Shown piece after piece: positions 41,181 through 51,158 of a stretch of 64,000 nucleotides of DNA. A model generated the notes under the pieces. It searched no databases, was not told where the DNA came from, and saw only the letters and a program-made list of their open reading frames with translations. The stretch covers positions 1 through 64,000 of the forward strand of contig NZ_PNCJ01000027.1 of the NCBI RefSeq assembly GCF_005887115.1. Direction: 5' to 3'. Numbering within the stretch: position 1 is the stretch's first letter; each line of letters begins with the position of its first letter. The DNA comes from Pseudoalteromonas rubra. Lineage in GTDB: Bacteria; Pseudomonadota; Gammaproteobacteria; Enterobacterales; Alteromonadaceae. A program made the translations under genes and the position numbers.

Positions 41181-42038
41181 ATGAGCATACACAAATCGGT
41201 ATTTGTGACGGGCGGAACAGGTAATATCGGCAGTGCCGTCGTTCAGGAGTTGATAGCGCACGGTTATCAGGTCAAGGTGTTATGCAGAAATGCAACAAGC
41301 GCTGATAAAGCCGTGCAACTGGGCGCAACGGCAGTGACGGGGTCACTGACCGAGCCGCAATCCTGGCTCAGCGAGCTTGCGAGCTGTGATGCGTTTATCC
41401 ATACCGCCTGTACTTTTGATGACAAGATGGGTGAGATGGATGCGACGCTGATGCAGGCGGTGGCTGAGCATGCCTTAACACGCACTGCGCCACTTATACT
41501 TGTCTATACCGCTGGATGCTGGGCCTATGGCAGTCATGATGCGGTGATCACCGAAACCACGCCAAAGCATTCGGTGGCCGATTTTCAGTGGATGCTGGAT
41601 AACATCGCCTGGTTATCGGATAAAGAAAGCATCGACTTACGCGTTGTCAGCCCGGTCAACGTGGTGTGTGAGGAAGAGCACTATTTACCGCCCATCCTGA
41701 GCTGGGAAATAGAGCGCTGTGGCCACCCCGTGTTACCTGCGGACGAAACGCAAACCTGGCCACTGGTTGAGCGCACTAACCTGGCTGAGCTGTATCGCCT
41801 GGTGCTTGAACGCGGCAAGCAAGGTGAAGAGTACATAGGATCGGCAGAGCCAAGCGCTCCGCTGGCAAGCTTATTACAGGCACTGTCTGAGCAACCGATT
41901 GTGTGCGGACAAGCGGCGCAGTGGGCGCAAATATATGGCACCTGGACAGAAGGCTATGCACTGCAGCAGGTGTTTTCTAGCGACAAAGCCATCCGCGAGT
42001 TAGGCTGGCAACCCAGACCTTTTTTGCCAGCGCATTAA
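41181..42038 (+). CDS. NAD(P)-dependent epimerase/dehydratase-like SDR protein
   Basis: Extended SDR Rossmann domain with the nucleotide motif VTGGTGNIGS at residues 9-18. No clear YxxxK active site is evident: the sequence reads YTAGCWAYGSHD around the expected place. It resembles the NmrA/epimerase-like atypical SDR group. At 285 residues it is compact. AAAGGAG precedes the ATG. The substrate is unknown. Confidence 0.82.
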   Translation: MSIHKSVFVTGGTGNIGSAVVQELIAHGYQVKVLCRNATSADKAVQLGATAVTGSLTEPQSWLSELASCDAFIHTACTFDDKMGEMDATLMQAVAEHALTRTAPLILVYTAGCWAYGSHDAVITETTPKHSVADFQWMLDNIAWLSDKESIDLRVVSPVNVVCEEEHYLPPILSWEIERCGHPVLPADETQTWPLVERTNLAELYRLVLERGKQGEEYIGSAEPSAPLASLLQALSEQPIVCGQAAQWAQIYGTWTEGYALQQVFSSDKAIRELGWQPRPFLPAH

Positions 42039-42282
42039 ACAAGTTAGTTCCGGGTTTGGCTTTATGGCGCACAGTGACAGTACAGGGTTGCAATGTAAAG
42101 CCGCTCAGCTTTAGCTGAGACCTGGTCTTTCTCTTTGTTTGATATAGATAAGTTTTATATTCAATTTCTTATCAGGCAAAAATAGAATGCCGTTAAGACA
42201 TGGCTTTGAATGATCTCTACAGTTTGCCCGACAGCGCCCGATGTGGCCTGGATATTACGAGCAACTGAATGGAGAACAAGTC

Positions 42283-43098
42283 ATGAATAGTCGTGTAGTC
42301 AAAAGTGTGGCGGGGTGTGCTTTACTGCTTGCTAGTCTGGTGGGACATGCCTCGTCCCTGATGCTGGAGCACGCGGGCAATGCCGGCGTTAGGGTGTCAT
42401 CCGGGGAGCACAGTGTGCTGATAGATGTATTGTTTGGTCCCCATACGTTTTTTACTTCCCTGTCGAACTCGGAGTTTGATGCCATGCACAGTCGCAGTGC
42501 GGCAGTGGCGATGGCCACTCATCAGCACGACGATCACTTTACTCCAGCCCGTGCATTGCGTTATTTACAGCGCCACCCGTCAACTATGATGCTAGGCCCT
42601 CCACAGGTGGTGGAGGCATTGAACGGGCAAGTTGATGCAGAGCGCCTGCACACTCGGGTGCTCACCGCATATCAGTCTCAACGTTATGAATTGAATGGTG
42701 TTAAGGTCACTATGATGCACTTTCCCCATATGGCACCTCATGCCGATACCGTGCAAAATTATGCCTATCTCGTCGAGATCAATGGCTGGACAGTGCTGCA
42801 TGTGGGAGATGGGGAGCTGACCGACGACATAATTACAGAGCTAAAACTGGACGAGCAGCGCATCGATGTGGCGCTTATTTACGACCTGTTGGTGAGCCGA
42901 CAGCCTCACTATGCATCATTACTTAGTAAACTAAATGCTGGGCAGGTTGTGTTTTTACATATCCCGCCCGATAACATTTCGTCTTTTGCAGGCTGGCTGA
43001 CAGCAAATTTGCCGACAGCGGCCATGTTATCACCCCAGCATAAAACCTTGAGATATGAAGCAAAAAGCGCCGAAAAAACGGTTAAAAACCACAAATAA
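42283..43098 (+). CDS. Secreted metallo-beta-lactamase-fold hydrolase
   Basis: A signal peptide (SVAGCALLLASLVGHASS) is followed by an MBL domain with the zinc box THQHDDHF (His-x-His-x-Asp-His) and later conserved His/Asp (VLHVGDGELTDD, VFLHIPPDN), as in the UlaG/L-ascorbate lactonase-like branch. ATG 42283 follows GGAGA; the frame is open to 42241. 271 residues. The substrate is unknown. It ends in a shared hairpin before the convergent MFS gene. Confidence 0.8.
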   Translation: MNSRVVKSVAGCALLLASLVGHASSLMLEHAGNAGVRVSSGEHSVLIDVLFGPHTFFTSLSNSEFDAMHSRSAAVAMATHQHDDHFTPARALRYLQRHPSTMMLGPPQVVEALNGQVDAERLHTRVLTAYQSQRYELNGVKVTMMHFPHMAPHADTVQNYAYLVEINGWTVLHVGDGELTDDIITELKLDEQRIDVALIYDLLVSRQPHYASLLSKLNAGQVVFLHIPPDNISSFAGWLTANLPTAAMLSPQHKTLRYEAKSAEKTVKNHK

Positions 43099-43117
43099 GC
43101 AAGAATGGAAAGTTAAT

Positions 43118-43138
43118 GAGGCCAGTTAGACTGGCCTC
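43118..43138. terminator. Bidirectional terminator hairpin
   Basis: GAGGCCAGT pairs with ACTGGCCTC around a TAG loop between the convergent hydrolase and MFS genes. No strong T-run is present. Confidence 0.6.
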
Positions 43139-43144
43139 GCGAAT

Positions 43145-44572
43145 TTACTGTTTATTGCTGACGGAGGGAATGGGTGCACTGTGTATGTCGTCAGGTGTCT
43201 CAGTGGCACTGTCAGGTGTCTCAGTGGCACTGTCAGGTGGCGTGTCGTCTTCGCAAGGTACGTCATCCGCTTCATGGTCCTGAGGATCATAATCCCGGGG
43301 TTGTGTGTCGCCAGCCTCATCTTCATCCACAACCAGCATTTGTTCGTGGGCTGTGGTTTCTTCAATCCGCGGATCCATGGTGGCGGCCAGCGGCGAGTTA
43401 GTCACATCGGACGTACCCACCACGTAATCACTGGGTTCTGGCTGTTCGGCTTTTTGTCGTGAGTTGATGTAAGTAAGCAGAGTAAACATCAGCACAGTAA
43501 GCAGGGCTATGGAGGCATACAGTGCCTGGTGTCCAAACTGCGCCATTAGCTGTGCATTCATGGCCGACCCCAGCGCGGCGCCGCCGCCAAAGGCAACCAG
43601 CAGGGCCGAAGAAACGCCAACTCGATCTTCGTCATCAACGCGCGAGTTTGCCAGTGCAGATGACAGCGGATATAAGGTAAATGCAAACAGGCCAAAGATA
43701 AAACTTAACACATAGGCGGTGTGCTGTGTTGTAGGTAACAAAAACAACAACAGGCTTACTACGCCAATGATCACAGCATTGCTACGCAGCAGAATACTGC
43801 GGCGAATTTTGTCGGAGATCACCCCCATTGGCCACTGTGCCAGGAGTCCGGCAAAAATGGTGATCGACATAAACAGGGCGATTTCCTGGGCATTAAAGCC
43901 TGATGAATGCGCGAAGGTCGGGGCAAGGCCATAAAAACTGCCATTGATGATCCCGGCAAACAGAATCGCAGTGATTGACTGAGGCACCTTGCGAATGTAA
44001 CTAAACAAACTGACCTGAATGGGTTTGAGCGGTTTAGGGTGGATCCGGCGAGTGGTTGAAATCGGGATGATCCCCACCGACAGTGCCATGCATACCAAAA
44101 ACAAAGGTGCATAGCCAAGCTCCGGAAAGTGCGACAGTGCATATTGTCCTGCTACCATGCCCAGATAGGAGGTGATCATGTAAAAAGAGAACACCCGGCC
44201 ACGGGATTCCGGCGCGGCCTGTTCATTTAACCAGCTTTCCAGCACCATGAAATTACACATCATCCCGAGCCCGACAAATAAGCGCAGTGCCAGCCACAGA
44301 TAAATGTTATCGCTCACCCCGTGGGCAGCCACACAGGCTGTGACCGCGGCCGTACTGGCAGCGAAGGTCCGGATATGCCCCACTGATTTGATCAGGTGAT
44401 AACCCAGTTTGGAACCCAGTAACAGGCCCAGGTAATAGCACGAGGTCAGTAAACCTATCCAGAAGGTGGAGACCCCCTGTTTGCCCAGGTACAAAGCCAG
44501 ATAGGTGGTCAGTAAACCGGTGCCACCGATCAAAAACAGATTGGTAAAATAGAGCGACGGGAATGATTTCAT
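43145..44572 (-). CDS. MFS transporter with a long acidic C-terminal tail
   Basis: About twelve membrane helices over residues 5-385, of the YcaD-like MFS layout (IGGTGLLTTYLALYLGKQGV, FVGLGMMCNFMVLESWLNEQ, AAPESRGRVFSFYM). The last about 90 residues form a hydrophilic tail rich in Asp, Glu, Pro and Thr, including a direct PDSATET repeat encoded by 21-nt tandem units. The tail is probably cytoplasmic and unstructured. Substrate unknown. Confidence 0.86.
   Translation of the reverse strand: MKSFPSLYFTNLFLIGGTGLLTTYLALYLGKQGVSTFWIGLLTSCYYLGLLLGSKLGYHLIKSVGHIRTFAASTAAVTACVAAHGVSDNIYLWLALRLFVGLGMMCNFMVLESWLNEQAAPESRGRVFSFYMITSYLGMVAGQYALSHFPELGYAPLFLVCMALSVGIIPISTTRRIHPKPLKPIQVSLFSYIRKVPQSITAILFAGIINGSFYGLAPTFAHSSGFNAQEIALFMSITIFAGLLAQWPMGVISDKIRRSILLRSNAVIIGVVSLLLFLLPTTQHTAYVLSFIFGLFAFTLYPLSSALANSRVDDEDRVGVSSALLVAFGGGAALGSAMNAQLMAQFGHQALYASIALLTVLMFTLLTYINSRQKAEQPEPSDYVVGTSDVTNSPLAATMDPRIEETTAHEQMLVVDEDEAGDTQPRDYDPQDHEADDVPCEDDTPPDSATETPDSATETPDDIHSAPIPSVSNKQ
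43191..43232. repeat. 21-nt tandem repeat inside the MFS gene
   Basis: TCAGGTGTCTCAGTGGCACTG occurs twice exactly, followed by a partial third unit. In frame it encodes PDSATET repeats of the acidic tail, a likely site of copy-number variation. Confidence 0.75.
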
Positions 44573-44678
44573 TTGATTATTATTTATGCGTCAATACAGT
44601 CACATAGTAGATGAAGAATCGCGCTTTGACTAGCAAACTTTGGGGCTGGCAGTGGGAGTGCGGACGCTTTATTTCAAG

Positions 44679-44707
44679 GTGTGCGGGGGCACGGGCCCCC
44701 GACACAC
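44679..44707 (-). terminator. Terminator-like GC-rich hairpin after the MBL gene
   Basis: A GTGTGCGGGGGC arm pairs with GCCCCCGACACAC around a four-base loop, located just past the stop of the minus-strand MBL gene. The following T-run is short. Confidence 0.55.
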
Positions 44708-44715
44708 CGACAGTC

Positions 44716-45723
44716 TTACAGCGCCCGGGCAAACATCGCCCAAAACATCACCCGGACGTGCGATTTGGCCACAATATCAAACTCTTCTTCTCTGCCTTTA
44801 CGGTATTTTTCTGCCATTTTGGCGTGTGCAAAGTCAATGATTTCATTTGTGTAGCCCGCGTACCAGCTGAATGGCGATTCGCCCTTAAAGTGCTCGGCAA
44901 ACTGGGCTTTGGCCAGTCCCGCATGGATAAAGGTTTGCACATCCCGAATATAGTCCTGCACAAACTGGACATCGGCTTTGTAGCCCAGGTTACTGTGGCC
45001 AGTGACCATCACGTCCCAGTCCAGTGTCATCAGGGTATCTATGTCGTTTTTGTAGGCAATGGCGTCTTCAACGTTCGAGAAACTGCGAAACTCCAGTTGA
45101 TCCGGGTGAACCAGATCGATGGCATGAATGATGGTGCGTTCCTGATCCTGAATTAATAACGCGGTGTTGTCCTGAGTATGGCCATTAAAGTTGCTAAATG
45201 TTTTAAATGTGTGGCCTTCAAAGTTAAACGTGTCGCCAATGAGCTGAGTGACTGGGGCAGGCGCAGTCACCTTATGGGAATGCAGCGCATCACGCACCTC
45301 TGCGGTGGCGTAAATCTCAATGGGAGTATCGGCCAGTGCTTGCTGGATAAGCCGTGAGTCGCCCACGTGATCAGCATGGGCATGAGAATAGACGATGCCA
45401 TGCAGCGGTTTGTTGGTGAAAGACTTGATGGCTGCCAGCAGTTGTTTGCCTGTGCCATGCGGGGCGTCGATCAGCAATACACTGCGCTGACCAACTACCG
45501 CGGTGACATTGTAGTTGGCAACCGATATCCAGTAGATGTTCTGACTCAGGCGTTGCACTTCATAAGGTTTCACAAAACGCTCGCGGTGGCTGCCAGCCAC
45601 TTTCTGATGGTGTACTGCTATCTCAGTGGCAGAGGCGGGCTTGTAAATAAAATCACCAGCCTGAGTTGTGAAGGTTGAAAGCATCGCCAGTGCGCCGAAT
45701 AAAGCATATTTTGGTGTGTTCAT
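44716..45723 (-). CDS. Secreted metallo-beta-lactamase-fold hydrolase
   Basis: A signal peptide (YALFGALAMLSTFTTQA) is followed by an MBL domain with the HAHADHVG zinc box (YSHAHADHVGDSRL), a downstream Asp/His cluster (HTQDNTALL, HAIDLVHP) and the typical VTGHSN loop. The start is placed at 45723, where AGGA lies upstream and the signal peptide begins; an ATG at 45741 is also open. 335 residues. Divergent from the HxlR-type gene at 45900, so it is a likely target of that regulator. Confidence 0.85.
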   Translation of the reverse strand: MNTPKYALFGALAMLSTFTTQAGDFIYKPASATEIAVHHQKVAGSHRERFVKPYEVQRLSQNIYWISVANYNVTAVVGQRSVLLIDAPHGTGKQLLAAIKSFTNKPLHGIVYSHAHADHVGDSRLIQQALADTPIEIYATAEVRDALHSHKVTAPAPVTQLIGDTFNFEGHTFKTFSNFNGHTQDNTALLIQDQERTIIHAIDLVHPDQLEFRSFSNVEDAIAYKNDIDTLMTLDWDVMVTGHSNLGYKADVQFVQDYIRDVQTFIHAGLAKAQFAEHFKGESPFSWYAGYTNEIIDFAHAKMAEKYRKGREEEFDIVAKSHVRVMFWAMFARAL

Positions 45724-45899
45724 GGGGGGTTCCTGATCCAATCGTGTTACGTTTCTCAGGGCCAGTCAGCACACTCTGTGCTTATAACGAGACTTAAAAG
45801 TATCAAAATGGCCCTTAGTATCTTTTGGAAACTATAGAGTTCAGATATACTCAGATCAAGTAAGCACCAGTTTGTAAGTTAGTATGGCCGGGGTAACCA

Positions 45900-46253
45900 A
45901 TGACAAAAAACAAGGCGTTACACACAGAAGAAAATGACATTAATTTAGGTGGCTGTTCGATGACCTCAGTCATGAACGTGATCGGCGGCAAGTGGAAGGT
46001 GATCATTCTGTTTCACCTGCGCGATAATACGCTGCGTTTTGGTGAGCTGAAAAAGCGCATTCCTAAAATCACACAAAAGATGCTGACCCAGCAATTGCGA
46101 GAGCTGGAAGCAGATGGGTTAGTCTCTCGCGAGGTGTATGCAGAAGTGCCGCCCAAAGTGGAATACAGCAGTACTGGGTTGTCAGATGAGCTCAGGCCAA
46201 TTCTGGATATGCTATGTGAGTGGGGCCAGCGGCAACGGCGGCAGAAGCCATAA
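45900..46253 (+). CDS. HxlR-family transcriptional regulator
   Basis: A 117-residue winged-helix protein with the HxlR pattern: CSMTSVMNVIGGKWKVIILF near the N terminus, FGELKKRIPKITQKMLTQQL as the recognition part and LEADGLVSREVYAEVPPKVE in the wing. Such regulators act on a single adjacent gene, here the divergent MBL gene (176-bp gap). A convincing terminator follows. Confidence 0.9.
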   Translation: MTKNKALHTEENDINLGGCSMTSVMNVIGGKWKVIILFHLRDNTLRFGELKKRIPKITQKMLTQQLRELEADGLVSREVYAEVPPKVEYSSTGLSDELRPILDMLCEWGQRQRRQKP

Positions 46254-46281
46254 AAGGCGACATCTCAGTGTCGCCTTTTTT
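46252..46281. terminator. Rho-independent terminator after the HxlR gene
   Basis: AAAAGGCGACA pairs with TGTCGCCTTTT around a TCTCAG loop, followed by TTTT. It overlaps the stop codon and also serves the convergent S8 protease gene. Confidence 0.85.
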
Positions 46282-46307
46282 ACTCTCAATAAGTTGTCGG
46301 AAAAGGC

Positions 46308-48308
46308 TTAATTACAAGTGCCTAAATCAGTCCAGACTTTCCAGGCATTACCCACGTTGGAGTTTTGTGCCGGGTTTTTGCCACGGTGCCACCAGTTGCT
46401 GTGATATTTGCGACCATTGTAGGCAACTTCATTACCTGAACGGTAAATCTTGCTGGCAGACCAGGTTTCCAGACCGGTACAGCCAGTATTGTTATTGCCA
46501 TCTGTGACAGAGACTGACTGGGTGACCGTGTGCGTAGCACCTGTATCATCCGTTACTGTCAGTGATACCTGATAGCTGCCGGCGTTGGCAAAAGCATGGG
46601 TCACATTTACACCTGTGGTTGCAAAGCCGTTGATATTCCAGTCATAAGCAACAACCTGTCCATCCGGATCACGGCTGGCACTGGCGTTAAATCCACAGGC
46701 AAGGTCGGTACAGCTGGCGGTAAAGCTGGCAACCGGAAGCTGGTTTTCCTGCGTGCCGCTACAGCCATTGGTTGTAATGTAATCAGACGCCGCCTTGGCC
46801 TGCACCAAGCCATGGCCATATTCATGGTCGCGACCTGCCGAGCCTAAGTCGATGGCAGTGGCATTCAGGGCATTCCGGATATCGACATTGCTACAGCTTG
46901 GGTGCTGGCTCCAGACCAAAGCAGCAACACCGGCTACATGCGGGCTGGCCATTGACGTACCCGATTTTTCATCGTAATCCAGAATAGCCTCAAGTTGCAC
47001 TTCGACCGTGCTGCCCACAGATGCCAGAAGGGCTGTGCCGTCTTCCTGAGACAGAGAAATCACCGGAATAGTCACACCGTGTACCCCGTCACCCAGCGTA
47101 CCGCCAAAGGAACCCGGGGCATTGTTATAGACTATGGCTGCCACACCACCACCGGCCTGGCAGTTTGCCGCCTTGTCTTTGAAGGATGCACCACCACGTT
47201 CAATTAAACACACACTTTGCGTGGCCGCACAGGCGCTCAGACCCTGGCCACAGTCGACGAGTTCGGCACTGACCTTACCTTCTACCGAGTTGGTCATACC
47301 GCCACCTTTAACAAACACCCCATTCGCGGTGACGCCTGCTGCAACCCCGGTGCCACGCGGTACCGTTGATAAAACGTTGGTGCCAGGTGCAGCAATCTCG
47401 ACCTGCGCATTGTACTGAGATGAGCTGTTTTTAACGCGGTTTTCGTCAATATTGGCCACCGATACCACAGTGTCATAGCTGGCAGGGTAGCTGAGGGTCG
47501 CGTCGCCGCCGTTACCGGCTGCTGCAATCAGTAATACGCCTTTGTCGTAGGCTGCCTGCAGACGCTCCTGAAAATATTGGCTGGGGCTGCCACCACCTAA
47601 GCTCATATTGATGACTTTAGCGCCATTTTCAACACAGTTATCAACGGCGCGGGCAATACGAGAGGTTAAACCTTGTTTGCCGTCATTGTCGAATACGCGC
47701 ACGTTATGTACGCCAATTTTATCATTGGGCAGCACACCCACTACACCCTGGCCGTTTTTCAGCGCCACTATGGTACCAGCAACGTGGGTACCATGGCCGG
47801 AGCCATCCTGATACCAGGTCAGACCGCCTGGCAGATCGGTAAAGCCGGTGGCGTTTTGCGGCAGGTCCGGGTGGCCCAGATCATAGCCAGAGTCAATCAC
47901 ACAGACCTTAAACAGATCTGCGTTGGTGTCTTGCAGGAGCGGTGCCTGAACTTCAGCAAGGCCATATGGTGATACTTCCGCGCTGCTGGTGGAAGAGAAA
48001 GGTACATACTCATAATCTTCTTCAATGTAGGCATACTGGCCAGATGCTTTCAGTTTCGCAACCTGCTCAGCAGTCAGCTCCATGGTGACCACAGTACCAT
48101 TATCATCGTTCGACAGTACTTCTGCTGCAGGCTCAGCGGCAAAGTCATACGCAATAGCTGCGCGGGCAAAGCGGCTTGTTTGCGGTGCAAAAATGGCTAA
48201 ATCACTTTGTTTAAGAATGTACTGCTTGGTTTCCTGTGCGGTGACGGCGGTTGACGACAGGGCCGATAAGGCAAGGGCTAACGAGGTGAGTCTGAATGTC
48301 TTGGTCAT
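46308..48308 (-). CDS. Secreted subtilisin-like serine protease (S8) with PA, PKD and chitin-binding domains
   Basis: A signal peptide (ALALSALSSTAVTAQ) and a short pro-region precede an S8 catalytic domain with the intact triad Asp139 (VIDSGYDL), His175 (GSGHGTHVAG) and Ser452 (SGTSMASPHVAG). A PA insert lies between the last two. A PKD domain (about 520-605) and a CBM5/12-type chitin-binding end (YNGRKYHSNWWHRGKNP) follow. 666 residues. A typical extracellular protease of marine gammaproteobacteria. It is preceded by the divergent M1 peptidase gene. Confidence 0.93.
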   Translation of the reverse strand: MTKTFRLTSLALALSALSSTAVTAQETKQYILKQSDLAIFAPQTSRFARAAIAYDFAAEPAAEVLSNDDNGTVVTMELTAEQVAKLKASGQYAYIEEDYEYVPFSSTSSAEVSPYGLAEVQAPLLQDTNADLFKVCVIDSGYDLGHPDLPQNATGFTDLPGGLTWYQDGSGHGTHVAGTIVALKNGQGVVGVLPNDKIGVHNVRVFDNDGKQGLTSRIARAVDNCVENGAKVINMSLGGGSPSQYFQERLQAAYDKGVLLIAAAGNGGDATLSYPASYDTVVSVANIDENRVKNSSSQYNAQVEIAAPGTNVLSTVPRGTGVAAGVTANGVFVKGGGMTNSVEGKVSAELVDCGQGLSACAATQSVCLIERGGASFKDKAANCQAGGGVAAIVYNNAPGSFGGTLGDGVHGVTIPVISLSQEDGTALLASVGSTVEVQLEAILDYDEKSGTSMASPHVAGVAALVWSQHPSCSNVDIRNALNATAIDLGSAGRDHEYGHGLVQAKAASDYITTNGCSGTQENQLPVASFTASCTDLACGFNASASRDPDGQVVAYDWNINGFATTGVNVTHAFANAGSYQVSLTVTDDTGATHTVTQSVSVTDGNNNTGCTGLETWSASKIYRSGNEVAYNGRKYHSNWWHRGKNPAQNSNVGNAWKVWTDLGTCN

Positions 48309-48573
48309 GTTACTTCCTACTGATTCTTGTTGTTGCTACTTGTTATTTTTGCTGCATCCGTTGCAATGGTTTCCTGCTTGTTGTTTATTTTGTACCCCAA
48401 TAAGGACCAAATTACCCCTTGGTGTTTTCATTTGCAACCCATTGTTAATGTAAATGACACAAATACGTAAAAATGATGAATGTTTTGGGTACGCGCTCAT
48501 GCTGAGGTGCTTTTATGACGATATGGTTTGGCGTAGTATCAATACATCACAATGGAAGGATCAAATAATAACA

Positions 48574-51090
48574 ATGACTTATAAATCAGGCGTGGCATCT
48601 CTTGTGCTATTGATGGTGCTGTTTGCGCATTCTGTACTGGCTGCGGACTATCGTATCGCAAAGGCACTTTCAGTCTCTCAACAGCAGATAACACTCACCA
48701 TTACACCGGGCGAGCGCACCTTTAGCGGAGAAACAAAATTAACATATAAAATTTCTCAACCTGTTGATTATATTGCTTATCATTCCCTTGGGCTAACGCT
48801 TGAGCAGGTTGAGCTGACGTATCAGGACAAGCAGGTTTTACTCCCTGTGATCGCCGCGGATGAGTTTGATATTGTGCGCCATAATTTACCTTTTAAGCTT
48901 GAAGAAAGCGCTGAGCTGACCATACGCTTCACCGGTCTGGTTGGGGAACAGGGCAGGGTACAAGGATTATATGAGGTGAGTAGGGGCGAGGGACCACCTA
49001 CTTTGTTTACCCAGTTTCAGGAGATGGAAGCACGCAGAGTGTTTCCGGCTGTCGATGATCCGGGTATCAAAACTGAGTTCACCCTGACTTTAGACATCCC
49101 TGCCGGTTTGCAGGCATTGCACAATACACGCCCGATTGAAACGCTGCAACAGGGCAGCAGGCAGCTGATCCGGTTTGCGCCAACACCGAAGATCAACACC
49201 GATGTGCTGGCACTGGCGGTCGGCGAGTTTAATGCCACTGAGCTTAAAGGTGCGGGCGTGCCGGCCACGGCGTATATGCCAAAAAATGTGCGTCAGAGCG
49301 TACCGGCTGAGCTGGGTACGCTTATCCATCAATCGATCAGTTACCTGTCTGAGTATCTTGATTCACCGTTTCCTTATGACAGGCTCGATTTTTTTATCGC
49401 GCCGATAGGCACGCTGGCGGGGATGGAAAATGTCAGCCTGATTGCGCTGAACACCAACCAACTGCCCGGTACGGATGCCAGTGCGGGAGAATTATGCCGT
49501 TTTCGTAAGTTAATTGCCCATGAAGTCGCTCACACCTGGTTTGGCCATAATGTCACGATGCAATGGTACGACGATTACTGGCTGAATGAATCGTTCAGTG
49601 AGTTCTTTGCCGCCAAAGTGGTGGCGAATTATTACCCGGACAACGATGCCTGTACCTATACTCCGCAGAACAGCGCATTTATTGGTGATAATCACAGTGC
49701 ACCGGCACTGAAACGCATCGTCAGAGATCGGGCAGATAATGAAGGTATCGGCGGGTTATATTATACCAAAGGTCGGGCACTGCTTAATATGTTAGAGGCT
49801 CACGTTGGTGACGCCACACTCAGGCAGGTGATGCGCCAATATGTCGATGCACATCAGGGCGGTCATGCGACGACGGCCGATTTTACCGGGCTCTTTCCCA
49901 AGTCACTGCGCGTTGCTGAAATAGTCGACGCTTATCTGACTCAATCAGGCTATCCGTTGGTCACGTTGAGCAAACTAAATGACAAGTTAGTGCTGTCACA
50001 GCAAAGCTTTCATGTCGATGCAGACAGACGCTGGACGATCCCCTTGCAGCTTAAGCTCTGGAATGGTCATGAAGTCAGAACCCTGCGGCTTGTCTTGTCT
50101 GAAGCGTCGATGTTATTGCCACAGGTGGACGCGGACGCCCAGGACGCCGTGCTTATCGACCCGGCAGGCGTGGGATATTTTCGTCATATCGACCGCTCCG
50201 GTAACCCGCGTTTTCCCATAGAGCGGCGCACAATGGCCGACAGGCTGGCTGATATGGACAACCAGGAAGCGCTGACCAAAATGGGTCTGCTGGACTATAC
50301 CCGGTATATTCAGGGGCTGATTGAGTTATTATGCACTCAGCCTGCCGATAGTCTGGAGGCCAGTAAAGCGCTGGATATACTCAAAGATGCGTTTGTCGCC
50401 CAGGTCCCCGCGCATTTGCAGCCACAGTTTGCGGGTTTTCTGGCACAGCATTTACCCATGCAGCGCCCATGGCAGGCGCTGCTCACGCAAAGTACAGGTG
50501 GTCGCTGGCTTGAGCTCTATGGGATGTATCTTAAATCACCCGAGGCGATCCGGTTTGCCCGTAAGTATGCGGCCAGCAGGCCGCTCGATCAGCTCCGGCA
50601 TCGCGCGAGTGTGTTACGGGTACTGGCCAAAAATAGCAGTAACGACGAATATCAGGGTTTATTAAAGCTGTTCAACACACTTAGCCGTCCGACACAGGAA
50701 GATCTGTTGGATTCGCTGGGGTATGTGGCCAATGCACAGCAAGTGTCGCTGTTTTATGATTTTTTGCTCAGTGAGGCCACACGCAGTTTTGTGATCGACT
50801 ATCGCTTTCAGTTTCCGGCATTCCAACCGCTACTGAGACCCGTTGCAGCCAAGTATCTGCAGCAACACAAGGCACAAATCCAGGCGCGGATCCCCGATGA
50901 CCAGTTACAGTGGTTCCCGTATAACTTTATCACTGGATGTTCCGAACAAGACAGCGCCCTGCTCAGACGCACTTTTGCTGACTGGCTCACGATCCCTGGT
51001 CTGGAAAAGAAACTGGCGATTGTAGAGGAGCATATCCGCCGCTGTCATCGTGATACCCGCAAAGCCCGGGATGATATTGCCGCTATGTAA
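48574..51090 (+). CDS. Secreted M1-family metallopeptidase
   Basis: A signal peptide (GVASLVLLMVLFAHSVLA) is followed by an M1 peptidase with GMEN substrate-binding motif (LAGMENVS), zinc box HEVAH (His316, Glu317, His320) and Glu339 18 residues later (NESFSEFF). An ERAP1-like C-terminal half follows; length 838. The start at 48574 is chosen because it begins the signal peptide; the frame is open from 48454 and GGAAGGA is somewhat far upstream. It probably releases amino acids from peptides produced by secreted proteases such as the divergent S8 enzyme. Confidence 0.88.
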   Translation: MTYKSGVASLVLLMVLFAHSVLAADYRIAKALSVSQQQITLTITPGERTFSGETKLTYKISQPVDYIAYHSLGLTLEQVELTYQDKQVLLPVIAADEFDIVRHNLPFKLEESAELTIRFTGLVGEQGRVQGLYEVSRGEGPPTLFTQFQEMEARRVFPAVDDPGIKTEFTLTLDIPAGLQALHNTRPIETLQQGSRQLIRFAPTPKINTDVLALAVGEFNATELKGAGVPATAYMPKNVRQSVPAELGTLIHQSISYLSEYLDSPFPYDRLDFFIAPIGTLAGMENVSLIALNTNQLPGTDASAGELCRFRKLIAHEVAHTWFGHNVTMQWYDDYWLNESFSEFFAAKVVANYYPDNDACTYTPQNSAFIGDNHSAPALKRIVRDRADNEGIGGLYYTKGRALLNMLEAHVGDATLRQVMRQYVDAHQGGHATTADFTGLFPKSLRVAEIVDAYLTQSGYPLVTLSKLNDKLVLSQQSFHVDADRRWTIPLQLKLWNGHEVRTLRLVLSEASMLLPQVDADAQDAVLIDPAGVGYFRHIDRSGNPRFPIERRTMADRLADMDNQEALTKMGLLDYTRYIQGLIELLCTQPADSLEASKALDILKDAFVAQVPAHLQPQFAGFLAQHLPMQRPWQALLTQSTGGRWLELYGMYLKSPEAIRFARKYAASRPLDQLRHRASVLRVLAKNSSNDEYQGLLKLFNTLSRPTQEDLLDSLGYVANAQQVSLFYDFLLSEATRSFVIDYRFQFPAFQPLLRPVAAKYLQQHKAQIQARIPDDQLQWFPYNFITGCSEQDSALLRRTFADWLTIPGLEKKLAIVEEHIRRCHRDTRKARDDIAAM

Positions 51091-51158
51091 GGTGTTCTTT
51101 AACTGGAGCAAGTGCAGCGATAAAGAGAGCCGCCACACTTGTTCCGGATAGCCAGAGG

